From Ampelomyces quisqualis (taxonomy: Eukaryota > Ascomycota > Dothideomycetes > Pleosporales > Phaeosphaeriaceae): a stretch of DNA of 64,000 nucleotides. Positions within the stretch are counted from its first letter, which is position 1. Each line of letters starts with the position of its first letter. The stretch is from the NCBI GenBank assembly GCA_018398575.1, contig JAGTXZ010000003.1, positions 1,426,001 to 1,490,000 of the forward strand, written 5' to 3'. The notes under the pieces were generated by a model. It was not told the DNA's origin. It did no database searches and saw only the letters and a list, made by a program, of their open reading frames with translations. Shown here in pieces: positions 1 to 10,965 of the stretch. The position numbers were made by a program, and so were the translations under genes.

Positions 1-1
1 G

Positions 2-808
2 ACCTGTTTTCAAAAGGCTCCTCAGGTCCTTCTTGACTTTTATGTAGGCTTTGTGCCTGGTGGCGATCATGGACTTCTTCGCAATGTAACACCAGTCCTG
101 TCGGAATGCATATTTCAGTGGTGTGTGAGAACATTCGAAGCCTCCTACCAAAACGGCCGTCTTGACGAAAGAGTACTATCAACCTACCTGCCACCGGAAA
201 CAGAAGTAGCTTCTACGACACCTGCATCAATGCTACTGAGTTCAGCTCCCAATGACCCATTTGTCATGGTGGCAGGCGATAAAATGTTCGGTGTTGAAGC
301 AAACACGACGAGACGCCTGAGGAACTCGCTCAACGCAAACATGCCTGTGTACTTGACCAACGGTAGTCTCGATACCACCGGACAGTTTCCTGGAAGATGG
401 AATTTTGTGCAAAACACTCCTTACGACGTCAACGGGGTCTTAGGCTCGATGGCGGACGCCATAACGAATCATATGCGCTCCTCGGCAAACAATGGCACGG
501 AGCAATTTTTCGGAGAAGCATGGAATACAGAGACATTCGTACAAACTCAATGGCTTTGGGTTTTGCTACCAGTCATGTTACTCTTGGACTCCCTTGTTCT
601 TATCTCTGCTACAATCATCCGGAGCCGGAAGGAACAGGTGCCATCGTGGAAATCCTCTATTTTAGCGGCACTGCTGCATGGTTTGACCGAAGATGCTCGT
701 GGCCATTTCATTTCAGACGCCACACAAAGCGAGGTAGAGGCACTATCTCGTAAAGTAACGATCAAAATGTCACCGGATCGAAGACTAGTGCCCCTAGAGT
801 CACCGTGA
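2..808 (+). CDS. DUF3176-like fungal membrane protein, 3' part only
   Basis: The frame is open from the left edge of the window to a TGA at 806-808, so the 5' part of the gene lies outside. The visible C-terminal 268 residues contain a conserved-looking stretch (ECIFQWCVRTFEASY) followed by an extracytoplasmic-type region with several N-x-S/T sites. A single strongly hydrophobic segment comes next (WLWVLLPVMLLLDSLVLIS), then a short basic cytoplasmic tail of about 65 residues. This order, a CxxxWCV-type motif, then a luminal region, then a last transmembrane helix near the C-terminus, is what I recall for the fungal DUF3176 family, which has no known biochemical function. No intron is needed in the visible part. 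The family assignment is from recollection of the motif and is moderately secure; the coding call itself is strong. Confidence 0.7.
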   Translation, partial: TCFQKAPQVLLDFYVGFVPGGDHGLLRNVTPVLSECIFQWCVRTFEASYQNGRLDERVLSTYLPPETEVASTTPASMLLSSAPNDPFVMVAGDKMFGVEANTTRRLRNSLNANMPVYLTNGSLDTTGQFPGRWNFVQNTPYDVNGVLGSMADAITNHMRSSANNGTEQFFGEAWNTETFVQTQWLWVLLPVMLLLDSLVLISATIIRSRKEQVPSWKSSILAALLHGLTEDARGHFISDATQSEVEALSRKVTIKMSPDRRLVPLESP

Positions 809-2148
809 CGACTTCACGAGACGTTTTGCGGCCGCGCTAGAGATGGAAATTTATGTCTGACTCATCTGTCTCATCAGGCCAATCAGCCATTATTAAATCG
901 GTAACCATACAATCAGCTCCACATAAGCTATAAGAGAGCCGTACCTGGTCATGGTCTACCGATGACTTCGTGTTCCGGAATTCGCCATGCAGTCAGTCCT
1001 CTATTATGCAATCGCAACTTGAATAATTTTCTCCGGAAATATGGCTCCAGATCTTGGAAAAAGCGTCCATCCAAGAAGTAAAACATTCGTGGAACTCGGT
1101 ACGTACTTCTTGTCAAGTTCGAGGATCTGTTGAGGGCCTCTTTATGATCAGACACATGCCCCAGTCCGCGTTATCACTTGACTTCCACGCTGCGATCTTT
1201 TTACCGGTGTCTCGAGATGGCCTGAGGTTGTTTTGATGGTGCAGCTCGTTACGTCGCCAGAAAGCGTCGCCCCCGACAAACGCCATGCGACGTTCGCTCC
1301 TCCACTGGAGCTCACAGCTGGCGCAGAGTCCAGGAACATTGAGGACCTGAAAGTGAGGAGCATACTACCAAAGGCGCGACGGACAGAGGCAACAGTGTGT
1401 GGGTATGTACCTGTGGAAACTACACTTCCGGCTGCTGCTCAGTAGAGCTTGCTATAAACCTTGAGTGGAATGAACAACGCAAACGCTGGGTTTAGGGATT
1501 TGATTGGAGGAGACTGGTCAGCACATTTTACCCGACAAAGATGGAAGCCAGAAAGAACAAATCATGTCAGACTGTCCGCAAGTGTCAACGCGGATAGATA
1601 AGACGTCACCACACACACAGACGGAGGCAAACTTCCTCGTAACAGTGTTTTGGCATTTCCGAATGACGGGTAATCAAACAGGAAGGAGGCATGATGGATG
1701 ATACTCCTCGGCGCTGTGCCAAGTTCTAGATCATTTCGCCTCGAGCTCGGCGCTTGTTCCACGTTCGGAACTTGACACAAGCTCGCTACACACCTGCAGC
1801 CTCATTCGATTCCTGAGACATCCAAGTTTCATTGCTGTCTATAATCACTCCTTACTGACTATTGCTAAAAGTTGATGGCACAACAAAATGGAAAGTGGTC
1901 CTGTTGAATTCGAGGCGACTCGGAAAAGACGACAGGCCCTTCGAAATATTTTTACATTTCATGAACCTTTATAGTACATTCAAAGCGCCAGAGAAGATAA
2001 TTCATACCCCGTCAGAACCTGATCTAAAGAAGAGCTGCGCTTCATCCCCCGTAGAGCGACAAATGCCCAGTCACATACCCGTCTCGCGGGATTAGTAATT
2101 GGTCCATGTCATTGAATTCCAAGTCGTGTCAGATAGAAAAAAGTACCA

Positions 2149-3989
2149 TTACCACCCACATGCAATACCTCGTGCCTTTTCCAAAAACAAACCTTGATAT
2201 CCATGCTCTTTCCCGGTGTGTGCGTGTGTGAGCTTAGGCGACAAAGTCGCGGGCAGCAAATCTGGGCCTGCTGAAGCGACCACGTCCGCGTCCGCGTCCA
2301 CGGCGGGATCCGCCCTCGTCTTGACCTCCTTCACCACCCTGATCGGCTTGATCTTGGCCATTCTGACCCGCTTGGTCTTGACCGTCCTGACCCGCTTGGT
2401 CTTGACCGTCCTGACCCGCTTGGTCTTGACCGTCTTGACCCGCCTGGCCTTGTTGTTCCTGACCCGCTTGGTCTTGACCTTCCTGACCCGCCTGGCCTTG
2501 ACCTTCCTGACCCGCCTGGCCTTGACCTTCCTGACCCGCCTGGCCTTGACCGTCTTGACCCGCCTGGCCTTGTTGTCCCTGACCCGCCTGGCCTTGTTGT
2601 CCCTGACCTGCCTGGCCTTGTTGTCCCTGACCCGCCTGGCCTTGTTGTCCCTGTCCCTGCTGTCCTTGTTGTCCCTGACCCGCCTGGCCTTGTTGTCCCT
2701 GTCCCTGCTGTCCTTGTTGAGCCTGACCCGCCTGGCCTTGTTGAGCCTGACCCGCCTGGCCTTGTTGTCCCTGACCCGCCTGGCCTTGTTGTCCCTGTCC
2801 CTGCTGTCCTTGTTGAGCCTGGCCCGCTTGGCCTTGTTGTCCCTGTCCCTGCTGTCCTTGTTGAGCCTGCCCGCCTGGCCTTGTTGAGCCTGACCCGCCT
2901 GGCCTTGTTGAGCCTGACCCGCCTGGCCTTGTTGAGCCTGACCCGCCTGGCCTTGTTGAGCCTGACCCGCCTGGCCTTGTTGTCCCTGTCCCTGCTGTCC
3001 TTGTTGAGCCTGGCCCGCTTGGCCTTGTTGTCCCTGTCCCTGCTGTCCTTGTTGTCCCTGACCCGCCTGGCCTTGTTGTCCCTGTCCCTGCTGTCCTTGT
3101 TGAGCCTGACCGCCACCGTTCTGGCCGAGTCCAACCGTGAATCGGACGCAGTCGTCCTGAGCTCCACGCTGAGCCACCGGCATAACGACAGGTTGATGGT
3201 TGCTAGCGGAGGTCATAGAGCAGGCGCGGTAGTTACCATTGGGAAGACCGGCCGCAAGGTTTGCGCTGAGCAGGCCGTTGCCATCTCCGGCATCGTTGAT
3301 TCCCTTGAAGAAGACAAAGGTCTGGGCATCGAGGGGCTCCTTAGGGTTTGGGTCGTTGCCCAAGTCCTGAACAGTGATATGGGTGTGGCCAACGATCTGA
3401 CCACCTTGCAACGATTGTGGCGCTGAGTAATAGGTCACATCCGGATTGGTGAACGTTCCAGCTTGCAGATTCGCGATCTTGACAGAGAATTTGATTGCTG
3501 AATCAGGTGCGAAGTCCTGGCTGTTCGTGGGACTGTTGAAGACGGCAGACACCATTTGACCGGTAGAAGGGATGTCTCCCATGACTATGAAGGTTAGAAT
3601 GGATAAATCAACAGAATCTTGAAAGATACTTACCGATACCGTTACATGAACCTTCACGGACCTGCAGACCATTGGTCAGAGTCTTCCCTTGACAGAAGTT
3701 GATGAAATTGGCGGGATCACTTGCTCAAATTAGCTATAACGCAGACGCAAGGAATTTTCAATACTCACGTCGCGGAGAGGGCCTGGCCCTTTTCAGCAGC
3801 AGCACCACCAGCCGCGCCATCTGAGTTACTGTTTGCCTGGACGAGGTCGGGACTTAAGGTCAAGGCGTTGTTGCCGCCGTTGTTGCCACCGTTGTTTTGG
3901 CCATTGTTATTACCCTGACCGCCCTGACCAACCTGAGCTTGAGCAGTACCAGCTGCAAGCAGCATCGGCAACAAAGTAGTGAGACGCAT
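2149..3989 (-). CDS. Secreted Q/G-rich octapeptide-repeat protein, frame broken in the repeat
   Basis: Exons, written on the minus strand, are 3989-3769, 3719-3634 and 3584 to the stop. The product starts with a signal peptide (MRLTTLLPMLLAAGTAQAQ) and an Asn/Gly-rich linker. A conserved domain of about 160 residues follows (motifs NFINFCQGKTLTNGLQ, GHTHITVQD, FFKGINDAG and SNHQPVVMPVAQRG). I recall this domain from secreted or cell-wall fungal proteins that databases sometimes mislabel ribosomal protein S17. A tail of 8-residue Q/G/A repeats comes next. Read literally, one missing base at 2869/2870 switches the tail to Lys/Arg-rich repeats and the frame ends at 2149 (580 aa). With that base present the Q/G frame continues to a TAA at 2236-2234 and ends in a short GRGRGRG-type basic motif (552 aa). 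The second version looks like the native design. The role is probably cell-wall or surface matrix, which is inference. Confidence 0.75.
2363..3105 (-). repeat. 31-unit 24-bp coding tandem repeat (8-aa Q/G/A units)
   Basis: On the + strand the units start with CTG and are 24 bp long. The main variants end in TTGTTGTCC, TTGTTGAGC or TTGACCGTC. On the coding (minus) strand these give octapeptides such as GQQGQAGQ, AQQGQAGQ and DGQDQAGQ. Twenty-one full units occupy 2363-2866, one 23-bp unit occupies 2867-2889, and nine full units occupy 2890-3105. The total is 743 bp, one short of 31 x 24. Variant units occur in blocks, with the D-containing units all at the 3' end of the gene, as expected from local unequal exchange or slippage. 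All three minus-strand frames across the array are open for long distances because the unit length is a multiple of three and lacks stops. Confidence 0.95.
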
Positions 3990-5497
3990 GATGATGTGCT
4001 GAAAGGGGGTTCTTTTTTGAATATAACAAACGGGAAAGTAGGGGTTGTAAAAGAATGACTCTGACTGGCGGTAAATTAGAAGCAGATACGATCAACGTGA
4101 TCTGTGAAAAGAATTAGAGGAGGGAGGAAAGGAATGTAACCCTCGACTGTCAGACCAGGAGTACAGAGGACAAGTGACTGAGGATGAGAAGGAGACAAAT
4201 AGTTTGAGCGAGAGTAGCATTTCCTTTAAGTCCTTGGCGACTTTCATGGCAAAAGGCAGGTAAGCCAAGCCGCTCATGGTTCCTCGAGCATGAAACCTAC
4301 GATGAAGGCCGACACGTCGCAGGCCTGCCATACTGACATGTCTATGAGGAGCGCACGGATCCATAACATTGACTGGGACTACAATGTCAGTCTGCACAGA
4401 AACAGGGTATGCGATGCATTGAAGAGAGGCTGCATGGAAACCGGTCGTGTCTGAGGTCAAGAGAAGCTCCGACACAGACGGTGCGAGACGTTCGCGCTAG
4501 TCCTTGATGAGCCAACGCTAAACCGCTTGTCACCGAAGCGACTCCTGCGACCTCCGAGGGGTCTCCACCAAAATTTAATCGAGGACGGAAGACCCAATCC
4601 TGCCTGATGCCTTATCTACCGTACAGAGAGCGAAAACCAAAGGCACGGCAGGTGAGTCTGGGCTCTCCCGACATTAGCTCCCATCTGACACTTCCAACCC
4701 TAGAAGGCCATGTCTGTGATTCGGCTTGTACGGCAAGCTTCTCTCAGATATGGCTAGGCGGAGCGATCTTACTGCAAGTGACAGAAGTGACGGGTGTCTA
4801 TGTGTGCACCAATCATGCAGGACTAGACGGGTCCTCGAATGCTCCCTCCTCATTGCGATCCCGCTCCTTTGCCTTAGGTCTCAACAACATACGATCTCGG
4901 AGTGCCGTATCCAAGCAGATGTCCGCGTCCGAGTAGGAACGTGCAAATTATGGAGATTATGTGCACGTTTTCACAGCTCGGAAGCGTGAGAGCCCCCTAT
5001 TTCTGACCGCTGTGTTATCATGCGAACACGTTTGCAGCCTTCATCGCGTTGAAGCTACTACCAAGCACTACAGAAAAAGCGTTTGAGAAGCTTATAGACC
5101 ATGGGAATATGGATATGAACTTGGTGATATTGAGAATGGAGTGGTTTCTGGATACAACGCATGTCAATGAAATCGATACCCAACGGTCGTAACCCCTGGG
5201 CCCTGACCCCTCAGCCACTCAGGAGCCCTCTGTCGCAGCAAAGCTTGCCGGCCGAGAAACGCGGCCCCACAATATCCACAACGTAGAGCTCCGCTCGGCT
5301 CGTGGGGCGGGTAAAATCTACACTCAAGTCACGTGTTGTGGAGGGTCTTGTAATCACTTTGCTTCTTTGGTACGTTTTCCAAGGCCTTATCCATGGGAAG
5401 AGTCTAAGGGCATACGAAACTGCTTAATCTTTTCTGACACTTCTTGCGTACTGAATAGATTCTATAGCCTCGTCATGGCTTTTTTCATCTCGCTTTC
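3990..5497. other. Intergenic, no supported gene
   Basis: About 1.5 kb upstream of the repeat-protein gene and downstream of the PhzF-family gene. Only short overlapping open frames without family resemblance, splice logic or codon bias are present. One palindromic GTCACGTG occurs at 5329-5336. No tRNA or transposon signature was seen. Confidence 0.6.
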
Positions 5498-6510
5498 TCA
5501 GATTGTTAATCTGCCTTCCATCACTCGCACAGCTCCACCCTTCAGGAACACCTTAGAGATGGCATTATCGCCAGTCATTTCGACATCGATCGCGATTTCG
5601 CTTCTTCGACCCATCTCGACCCCTTGAACAATCTCGTAACTCAGCATTCTCTTCGACCCTCCTTCAGTCAATGATAGATATGCTACCAGGTCCGAGGCTG
5701 CGCTGCCCGTCGCTGGATCCTCGAGAAGTCCTTCGATCATCCTGGTCTGCAACATCGCTTTCCCCTGTGGACTTGTTCCAGTGCGCACGAAGAAATATGT
5801 TCCAATAAAAGTCTCGTTCCATCCTTCATCGAGATCAGTAATTTCGACACTTGAACCCGCTAGAGTAACCAGCTCCAATGCTTCCAAGGTCTCTAGCTCA
5901 ACCAAGACAAATGTCATCCCTTTGACAATCGACACTATCGCAAAATCGTCCCGGATACTAGTCTTGCCTTGCTGGTGAGCCTCCGATAGCTGTGACTGCA
6001 ACCTGAAGAGCTCGTCTTTCCTCCATCTCCTATTGTGGATGTGGCTGCTCGCCGTCAGTCTACTGCTGGATTGCGCACATTATACAGAAGGACATACACA
6101 TCGTGAGGTATGGAAGCCCGCGCCGTCTTCCTGGTCACATCATATCTCAGACCCACCGGTCCTGCCTTCAATTGGAAGCTCGCCTCAATCGCACCATTCT
6201 CGATGCCTCGCTCCTCGGCAGTTCGTGACAATACATAGCAGGCCGTGCCAATAGTGGGATGCCCAGCAAACGGAATCTCCGCCGTGGTCAAGAATATGTC
6301 GACGGTCCATGCATCGCCTTGCACATCAGGACCCTTCTCATGCAAGAAGGTCGACTCGGAAAGATTGAACTCGCGCGCAATGGCTTGCTTCTGCTCCTGA
6401 CTTACAGTCACGCCATGAGGAATGCGTACGATTGCTAGCGGATTGCCCTCGTACGGCTTGGACGTGAAGACGTCCACAGTGACGAAGTCGAGTTGCATTG
6501 GCGAGGACAT
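5498..6510 (-). CDS. PhzF-family isomerase-like protein
   Basis: Two exons (6510-6098 and 6029-5498) joined across a GTATGT...CAATAG intron give 314 residues, the usual length for the phenazine-biosynthesis PhzF/diaminopimelate-epimerase-like fold. The N-terminus has DVFTSKPYEGNPLAIV. The catalytic glutamate sits in NLSESTFLHE, the position equivalent to the active-site Glu of PhzF. The substrate-pocket motifs IPFAGHPTIGTA and EDPATGSAA are intact. In fungi these proteins are cytosolic, and their substrates are mostly unknown. The family name does not imply phenazine synthesis, and no phenazine or secondary-metabolism genes flank it here. Start: the ATG at 6510 directly precedes the conserved N-terminal strand. 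The family assignment is firm; the reaction is unknown. Confidence 0.92.
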
Positions 6511-9500
6511 TGTAGTAAGTACTGAGTGCGAAATTTTTGCGGAAGAAAGTTGTCCTGGACGAGCTACTTTGTTGTTCGGGATGACTCATCATAGATGCTC
6601 ACAAGAAGCAACAGTATGGCGCATGCCCCGCTCATCGAGTGACGCAGTTTCAATATCGTTCCAACAACTTTTCTCTCTTGCTGCGATGCATCACACTTGA
6701 GATCCTCTGAAGGGACTATTTCCTGCCTCTGGTTTTACACTCTTCATCTCTAGACAGTGCAACTACTTTGTGCAAATTTTCGTTTCAAACAGAAACGTTC
6801 TCGCGGCCTCTGGCTAGAATTAGAGTGCAGCCTGTTGCGTACGTGAACCTCCTCTACAGTTCGTCACCATTAGAAAGAGGCAGCACGGGGTCTTGAATTC
6901 ACGGCTGTATCATAGCTTCATACTGATCAGCGATTACATTCAACAAGACGTTGTTCCCGGCACGGCTTGATAAATTGCATTTGATGGCGATCGAACGCCC
7001 AGGCTTCATGTTAAATGGAGATCTGGATAAGGCAAGTCGTGGCCAACAAACTGTCCGAAGTGGACGACCTGACGACCTAGCCCAAATGGCCGACAATGCT
7101 GTTGCAGTCATTGCTACGCTAATCTTGTTGGTTTCGTTTTAACATGCAGGTTTGACTCGGAGAAAGAACACCTACTCTGTACTGCAAACACATCGACGCC
7201 CTTCAACGTTAGCTGCAAGCGTCCCACTTGTCGCCAAATCATGACTAGTCTTGCCACGCCACCTAGTATTGGTTGCAACTTGCAAGCAATCCATAAGAAC
7301 TCACATACTGAACCAGGAGAAATGTATTCTCCATGCCGCATATATATCTCAACCTTCTCGCCCTGTCCGATGCTTATTTGCATGACACGTCGCACAAGGG
7401 CGGGATCCCGTGAGCGCGCAAAAAAATCGTATCATTCTACATCTCCAAAGGCAATAATGCGCTTTGTTATCAAGGCAGAGCTGAGCTATACCACAGCATG
7501 AACCGTGTGAAGTTTGGCATCAACAATATCTGCAAACTTATTCGCCAGCGCAGATTGGAAGGGAAGACAAGCTCGTAGTTTAATAATGCACCACAGTTTC
7601 GCCTGTGAGTGCGATGCTGCCTGATCAGGAAGTCCAATTGGTTATTTCATCGCTCCGCTGCTTACATAAGTTGTAATTTTGGCTCCAGGCATGTGTGGCG
7701 AGGAAGCATTGCTGGGGAATGCCGGAATGTTGGATGTTCATACCCCGTCTTTTGATCTGTGCAATGCCTGATCGTGCACGAGACGAGCACGAGGTTCGGC
7801 TCGGAGAACCTACACAGTAGTCGAAATGAACTGTTATCATCACAACTCCGCTGGTTGTTGTTGTTGTTGTTGTTGGCATTGTCGCGTCTGCGTCGCCGTT
7901 GCGCCTCATTCCCTTGTACGCGTTTATTTTGTTAGATTGACGTTGACGGCTTCCCGCAGCTGAATCTGCCAGAAAACCCCGAGCTAAAGAAGGATGCGGG
8001 GGCATTCTCCAGGAACGGTCGAAGAACGAAGGTCTTGCGAGGGCAATTTGACTCCCACACAACCATTGTCGCATCGCGCTCTGAGACGAAAGGAAACCCC
8101 GCGGGCTCCGCGCGGCTATGTATCATTGTGGTCGAGATGCAGTCGTTTGCCTTTCGGGAGGCGGCGCGTGATGCGTGTAGCCAGAATGGGCTAAGTGCAA
8201 GATGACGGGTGGTATCCGATGATGTAACGGGACACATGCCTCGGCAGCTCTATGAAGGGCTAGACTAACAACGTTTGACCACAGCCCCAGGCGTCTCCAG
8301 TCGATCCGAGATGCTAGCGCGAGTGTGGTGATGCTTACGGTGCTGGGGAATAAGCAATAATGCTGTATCGATGCATCAGACACCCTCTGCCGCGCCGGCG
8401 GGAGTGATAAGGGATGGCCCTATGTACCGAGCTCACATTGCAGTCATAGGAGAGGCGAGAATAGAAGCATATCGCTGTGCCACCTGACACGATCTGAAGC
8501 GCAGAACAACTTTACGACAGTATCGTCGACAGACTCCTGGCCAAGGTCTGAAATCAGCGGCCTCACCCAGGCTGACCCCTGTGTTTGGGAGCTGTGCAAG
8601 CGTCCCAGGCTGCTACTTTGCCATTGGCTGGGCGCGAAACGTCGTGAGTATGTGAGTTCCAAGTGGCACGCTAGAGAGTCTGCGTGCTCGGGAACTAACC
8701 TTTGTACATACATGCAGGAGAAGAGCAGTCATGGGCTCGTGGAACGTACATGGGCAGCCCCAGTTTTTTCAGTTCGTCCGCAATAATGCGCATGCAGAAG
8801 CTGTAGGCCGGCGTTCGCGTAGGACTGGCGCAGTAGTCCCGTCTGGCTCGGTGCGCCAGTCGACAGCGCAACGACGTCGCCGGCATGGTGAACAACAACC
8901 ATGGAACTGCTGGCGAGAGCGCGAGGGAGTAAACAAACACGAGTCCGTCCATGACCTCGACGGCGCAGGCGGGCGGGCCACGTGAGGCTACGCTGGGCTG
9001 GAGTCGAGGCGTCGGGGTGCTGAGATAGGAAAATTGTTTCGAAACGAGCCAGCGCTAGGCCGAGGGGGGCGTGAAGGGCTCGCGTGGGCCGCATCTACTC
9101 TTCCCCGGTCGCCATTATTCGCGAGTACGGACGGTACTACTGTTGCTGGGCCCTGCAACGCTTCGTGGCTTCGTCGCGCCAGCTCCCTAGGGGCCAGGAT
9201 CCCTGCCGGTGAATGCCGGCCGGCGCGGGTGTCATGGACGCATTGGCGGCTTGGCTCGCATGTGTGGCGCCGCGAGTCGATTGTAGAAAACCCCTCCAGC
9301 CCACAGGTGCTACATCGCACTCTTGCTCCCTCTACCACCTCTCCCGACCCCCCCTGCGCACTGCACATCTCGTCGTCGCGATACTTGCACCGGAAAAACA
9401 TCTCGCCACGACTGCGTTTGCCTCGTCACCTACCCAAGTCTTGTTTGGAGACTCGAGCACGCCGACATCAGCCAAAACAAAACGCCCAGACCCCAAAACA

Positions 9501-9545
9501 CTGCCTTGCCCTTCGACTCCACCGCGCATCCGCGCAAACACCCCC
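6511..9545. other. 3-kb gene-poor interval
   Basis: No open frame here shows family similarity or forms a convincing spliced gene. It contains a (GTT)n microsatellite at 7854-7876. From about 9300 there is a C-rich stretch leading into the gene that starts at 9546; this is probably its promoter and 5' UTR. The rest may hold regulatory DNA or an unrecognised non-coding gene, but nothing specific can be supported. Confidence 0.55.
7854..7876 (+). repeat. (GTT)7 microsatellite
   Basis: An uninterrupted run of about seven GTT trinucleotides ending in GG, in intergenic DNA. It is not inside any supported coding region. Confidence 0.9.
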
Positions 9546-10965
9546 ATGTCTTCACACTCGCGCAGCGCCTCAGATGAGAGCAATGTCACCTCCATGTCCT
9601 ACATCCTCGAACACGTCCTACAGTATCCCGGCAGCTATGAGATCCCACTCCGCACCATGTACACTCTCAACTGTGTACCCCGTTCGCAGCCACTTCCCAA
9701 GGACCTCACCCGCGCTCAGTCTCCCAATGCGGGACAGATGGCCTGGACTGGTGCCGAAACTGCGGCCATGAGCTTCACCTCGCAGCTCATGACCCACTTG
9801 ACCTCTCTGCCCACACAGCCAAGCTCTCTCCCGCCAACCTTCATTGTCAACTTTGTGAACCGTTGTTTCCATGCTTCGCTGCAGCTTGTCGACTTTCCCC
9901 AGGCGCTTACCGCTCTCGACTACCTGCGAGACCTTGAGACTAGGAGACGCAAGGAGATGATGGCAGCTTTCGAGCGCGTGCACGTTCGCACCGACAGCTA
10001 CGATTCCGACATGGCCACCATGGCCGAGAAATTTCCCGGCATCGCCCTGTGGGTCAGAAATGTTGAAGGCAAGAATAGGAAAGCTGAGAGCTACTACGCC
10101 CAGCTGTGGCTGGGTCTTCGCCGATGGGTATGCCAATCTGCACCCTCTATTTGACATTGACTGACTTGCATAGATCATGGTCAATGAACTCTCAATGCAG
10201 CCCTTCAACAAGCTCAACTGCATGGGCATGCTCAACACGCTATTGCCACCAATGCAGAATGGCGCAAAGCCCCCTTTAGGACACCTAGATTTACAAACTC
10301 TGAGGGATGAGCGTGAGGCTTTCTTCGACTACATCCGTTCAGTACAGAAGAACGGGCCAGATGTGCTCCGACCCATCCTTGAGATGAACAAGGGGCCAGA
10401 CGAGGAGACTGGTTGGCCGTCCGTTCAGAGAGTTGTCGACAAGTACACCAAAGTAGCAAAGCAAATGATCGACGACTGTCTGGCTACGACCGGCCCTGAA
10501 TCCTTCGAGCGCTTCTTCACCGACCCATCAGCCAAGAAGACAGACTCGGGTGTAAGCTTTGGCTCACAGCGGAGACCAAGCGTGGGCTCCACTTTTCATG
10601 AGAAGCACGTTTCCGAGCCTATGCCTACCTTCACTCCTTCTATCAAAGGGCTCAGTAAGCTTGAGAAGATCACTCGCGAGTTCAGGCGCATGCGCGTCAA
10701 ACCTAGACACGAGGTCGAGGAGATGGTGCCGATCAAGCAGCGTTCTGCTGCCGACTACGTACCACAGCCTGGCGACAACATGGGCAAGAAGTCACTCAAG
10801 AAAGCCAGGTCACTAGCCAGTCTCAAGTTCGGGAATGGTTCCTCTCTCTCTTTGGCCAGTAGGAAGGGCAGCGATGCAATGCCATCATTTGACCCAGCCA
10901 CGATGAAGAAGCATCGCGCGCTGTACGAGGCATCGGTTATGAGGGCCAGCAATCGCCATGCATGA
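9546..10965 (+). CDS. Conserved fungal protein of unknown function
   Basis: Exons 9546-10127 and 10174-10965 are joined across a 46-nt intron with GTATGC donor and GCATAG acceptor, giving 457 residues. The frame is open upstream of the chosen ATG, but the upstream part is low-complexity. The chosen ATG begins MSSHSRSASDESNVTS and leads straight into a regular-looking sequence. The N-terminal half is largely helical in appearance (YILEHVLQYPGSYEIPLRTMY; FIVNFVNRCFHASLQLVDF; ALTALDYLRDLETRRRKEM) and has no membrane segment or signal peptide. The C-terminal third is basic and Ser-rich (KKSLKKARSLASLKFG), a plausible site of phosphoregulation. I cannot name a domain. It looks like an intracellular, possibly scaffold-type ascomycete protein. 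Coding status is strong; function is unknown. Confidence 0.85.

Noticed and set aside
2216..2887. Long + strand frame of Leu/Ser/Thr repeats (LLSLLSLTRLA)
   Set aside because: It is the exact antisense of the 24-bp coding repeat; it has no signal peptide or splice logic, and the sense strand has a clear secreted-protein gene.
2331..3167. Second minus-strand frame of R/S/T/G repeats
   Set aside because: It is the third frame of the same stop-free repeat and has no conserved domain upstream in that frame.
4092..4475. 127-codon minus-strand frame
   Set aside because: No family resemblance, no plausible context, composition like random intergenic DNA.
5498..6510. PhzF-family gene as a sign of a phenazine cluster
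   Set aside because: No other phenazine or secondary-metabolism genes flank it; the fungal family is broad and mostly uncharacterised.
7854..7876. GTT run as possible telomere or CRISPR-like repeat
   Set aside because: A simple trinucleotide microsatellite; no spacers and no telomeric TTAGGG pattern.
7625..8383. Overlapping frames in the gene-poor interval
   Set aside because: They overlap each other on both strands, include the GTT microsatellite, and none has conserved features.
8695..9401. Several Arg/Ala/Pro-rich frames upstream of 9546
   Set aside because: High-GC shadow frames in the promoter or leader of the gene at 9546; no consistent gene model.
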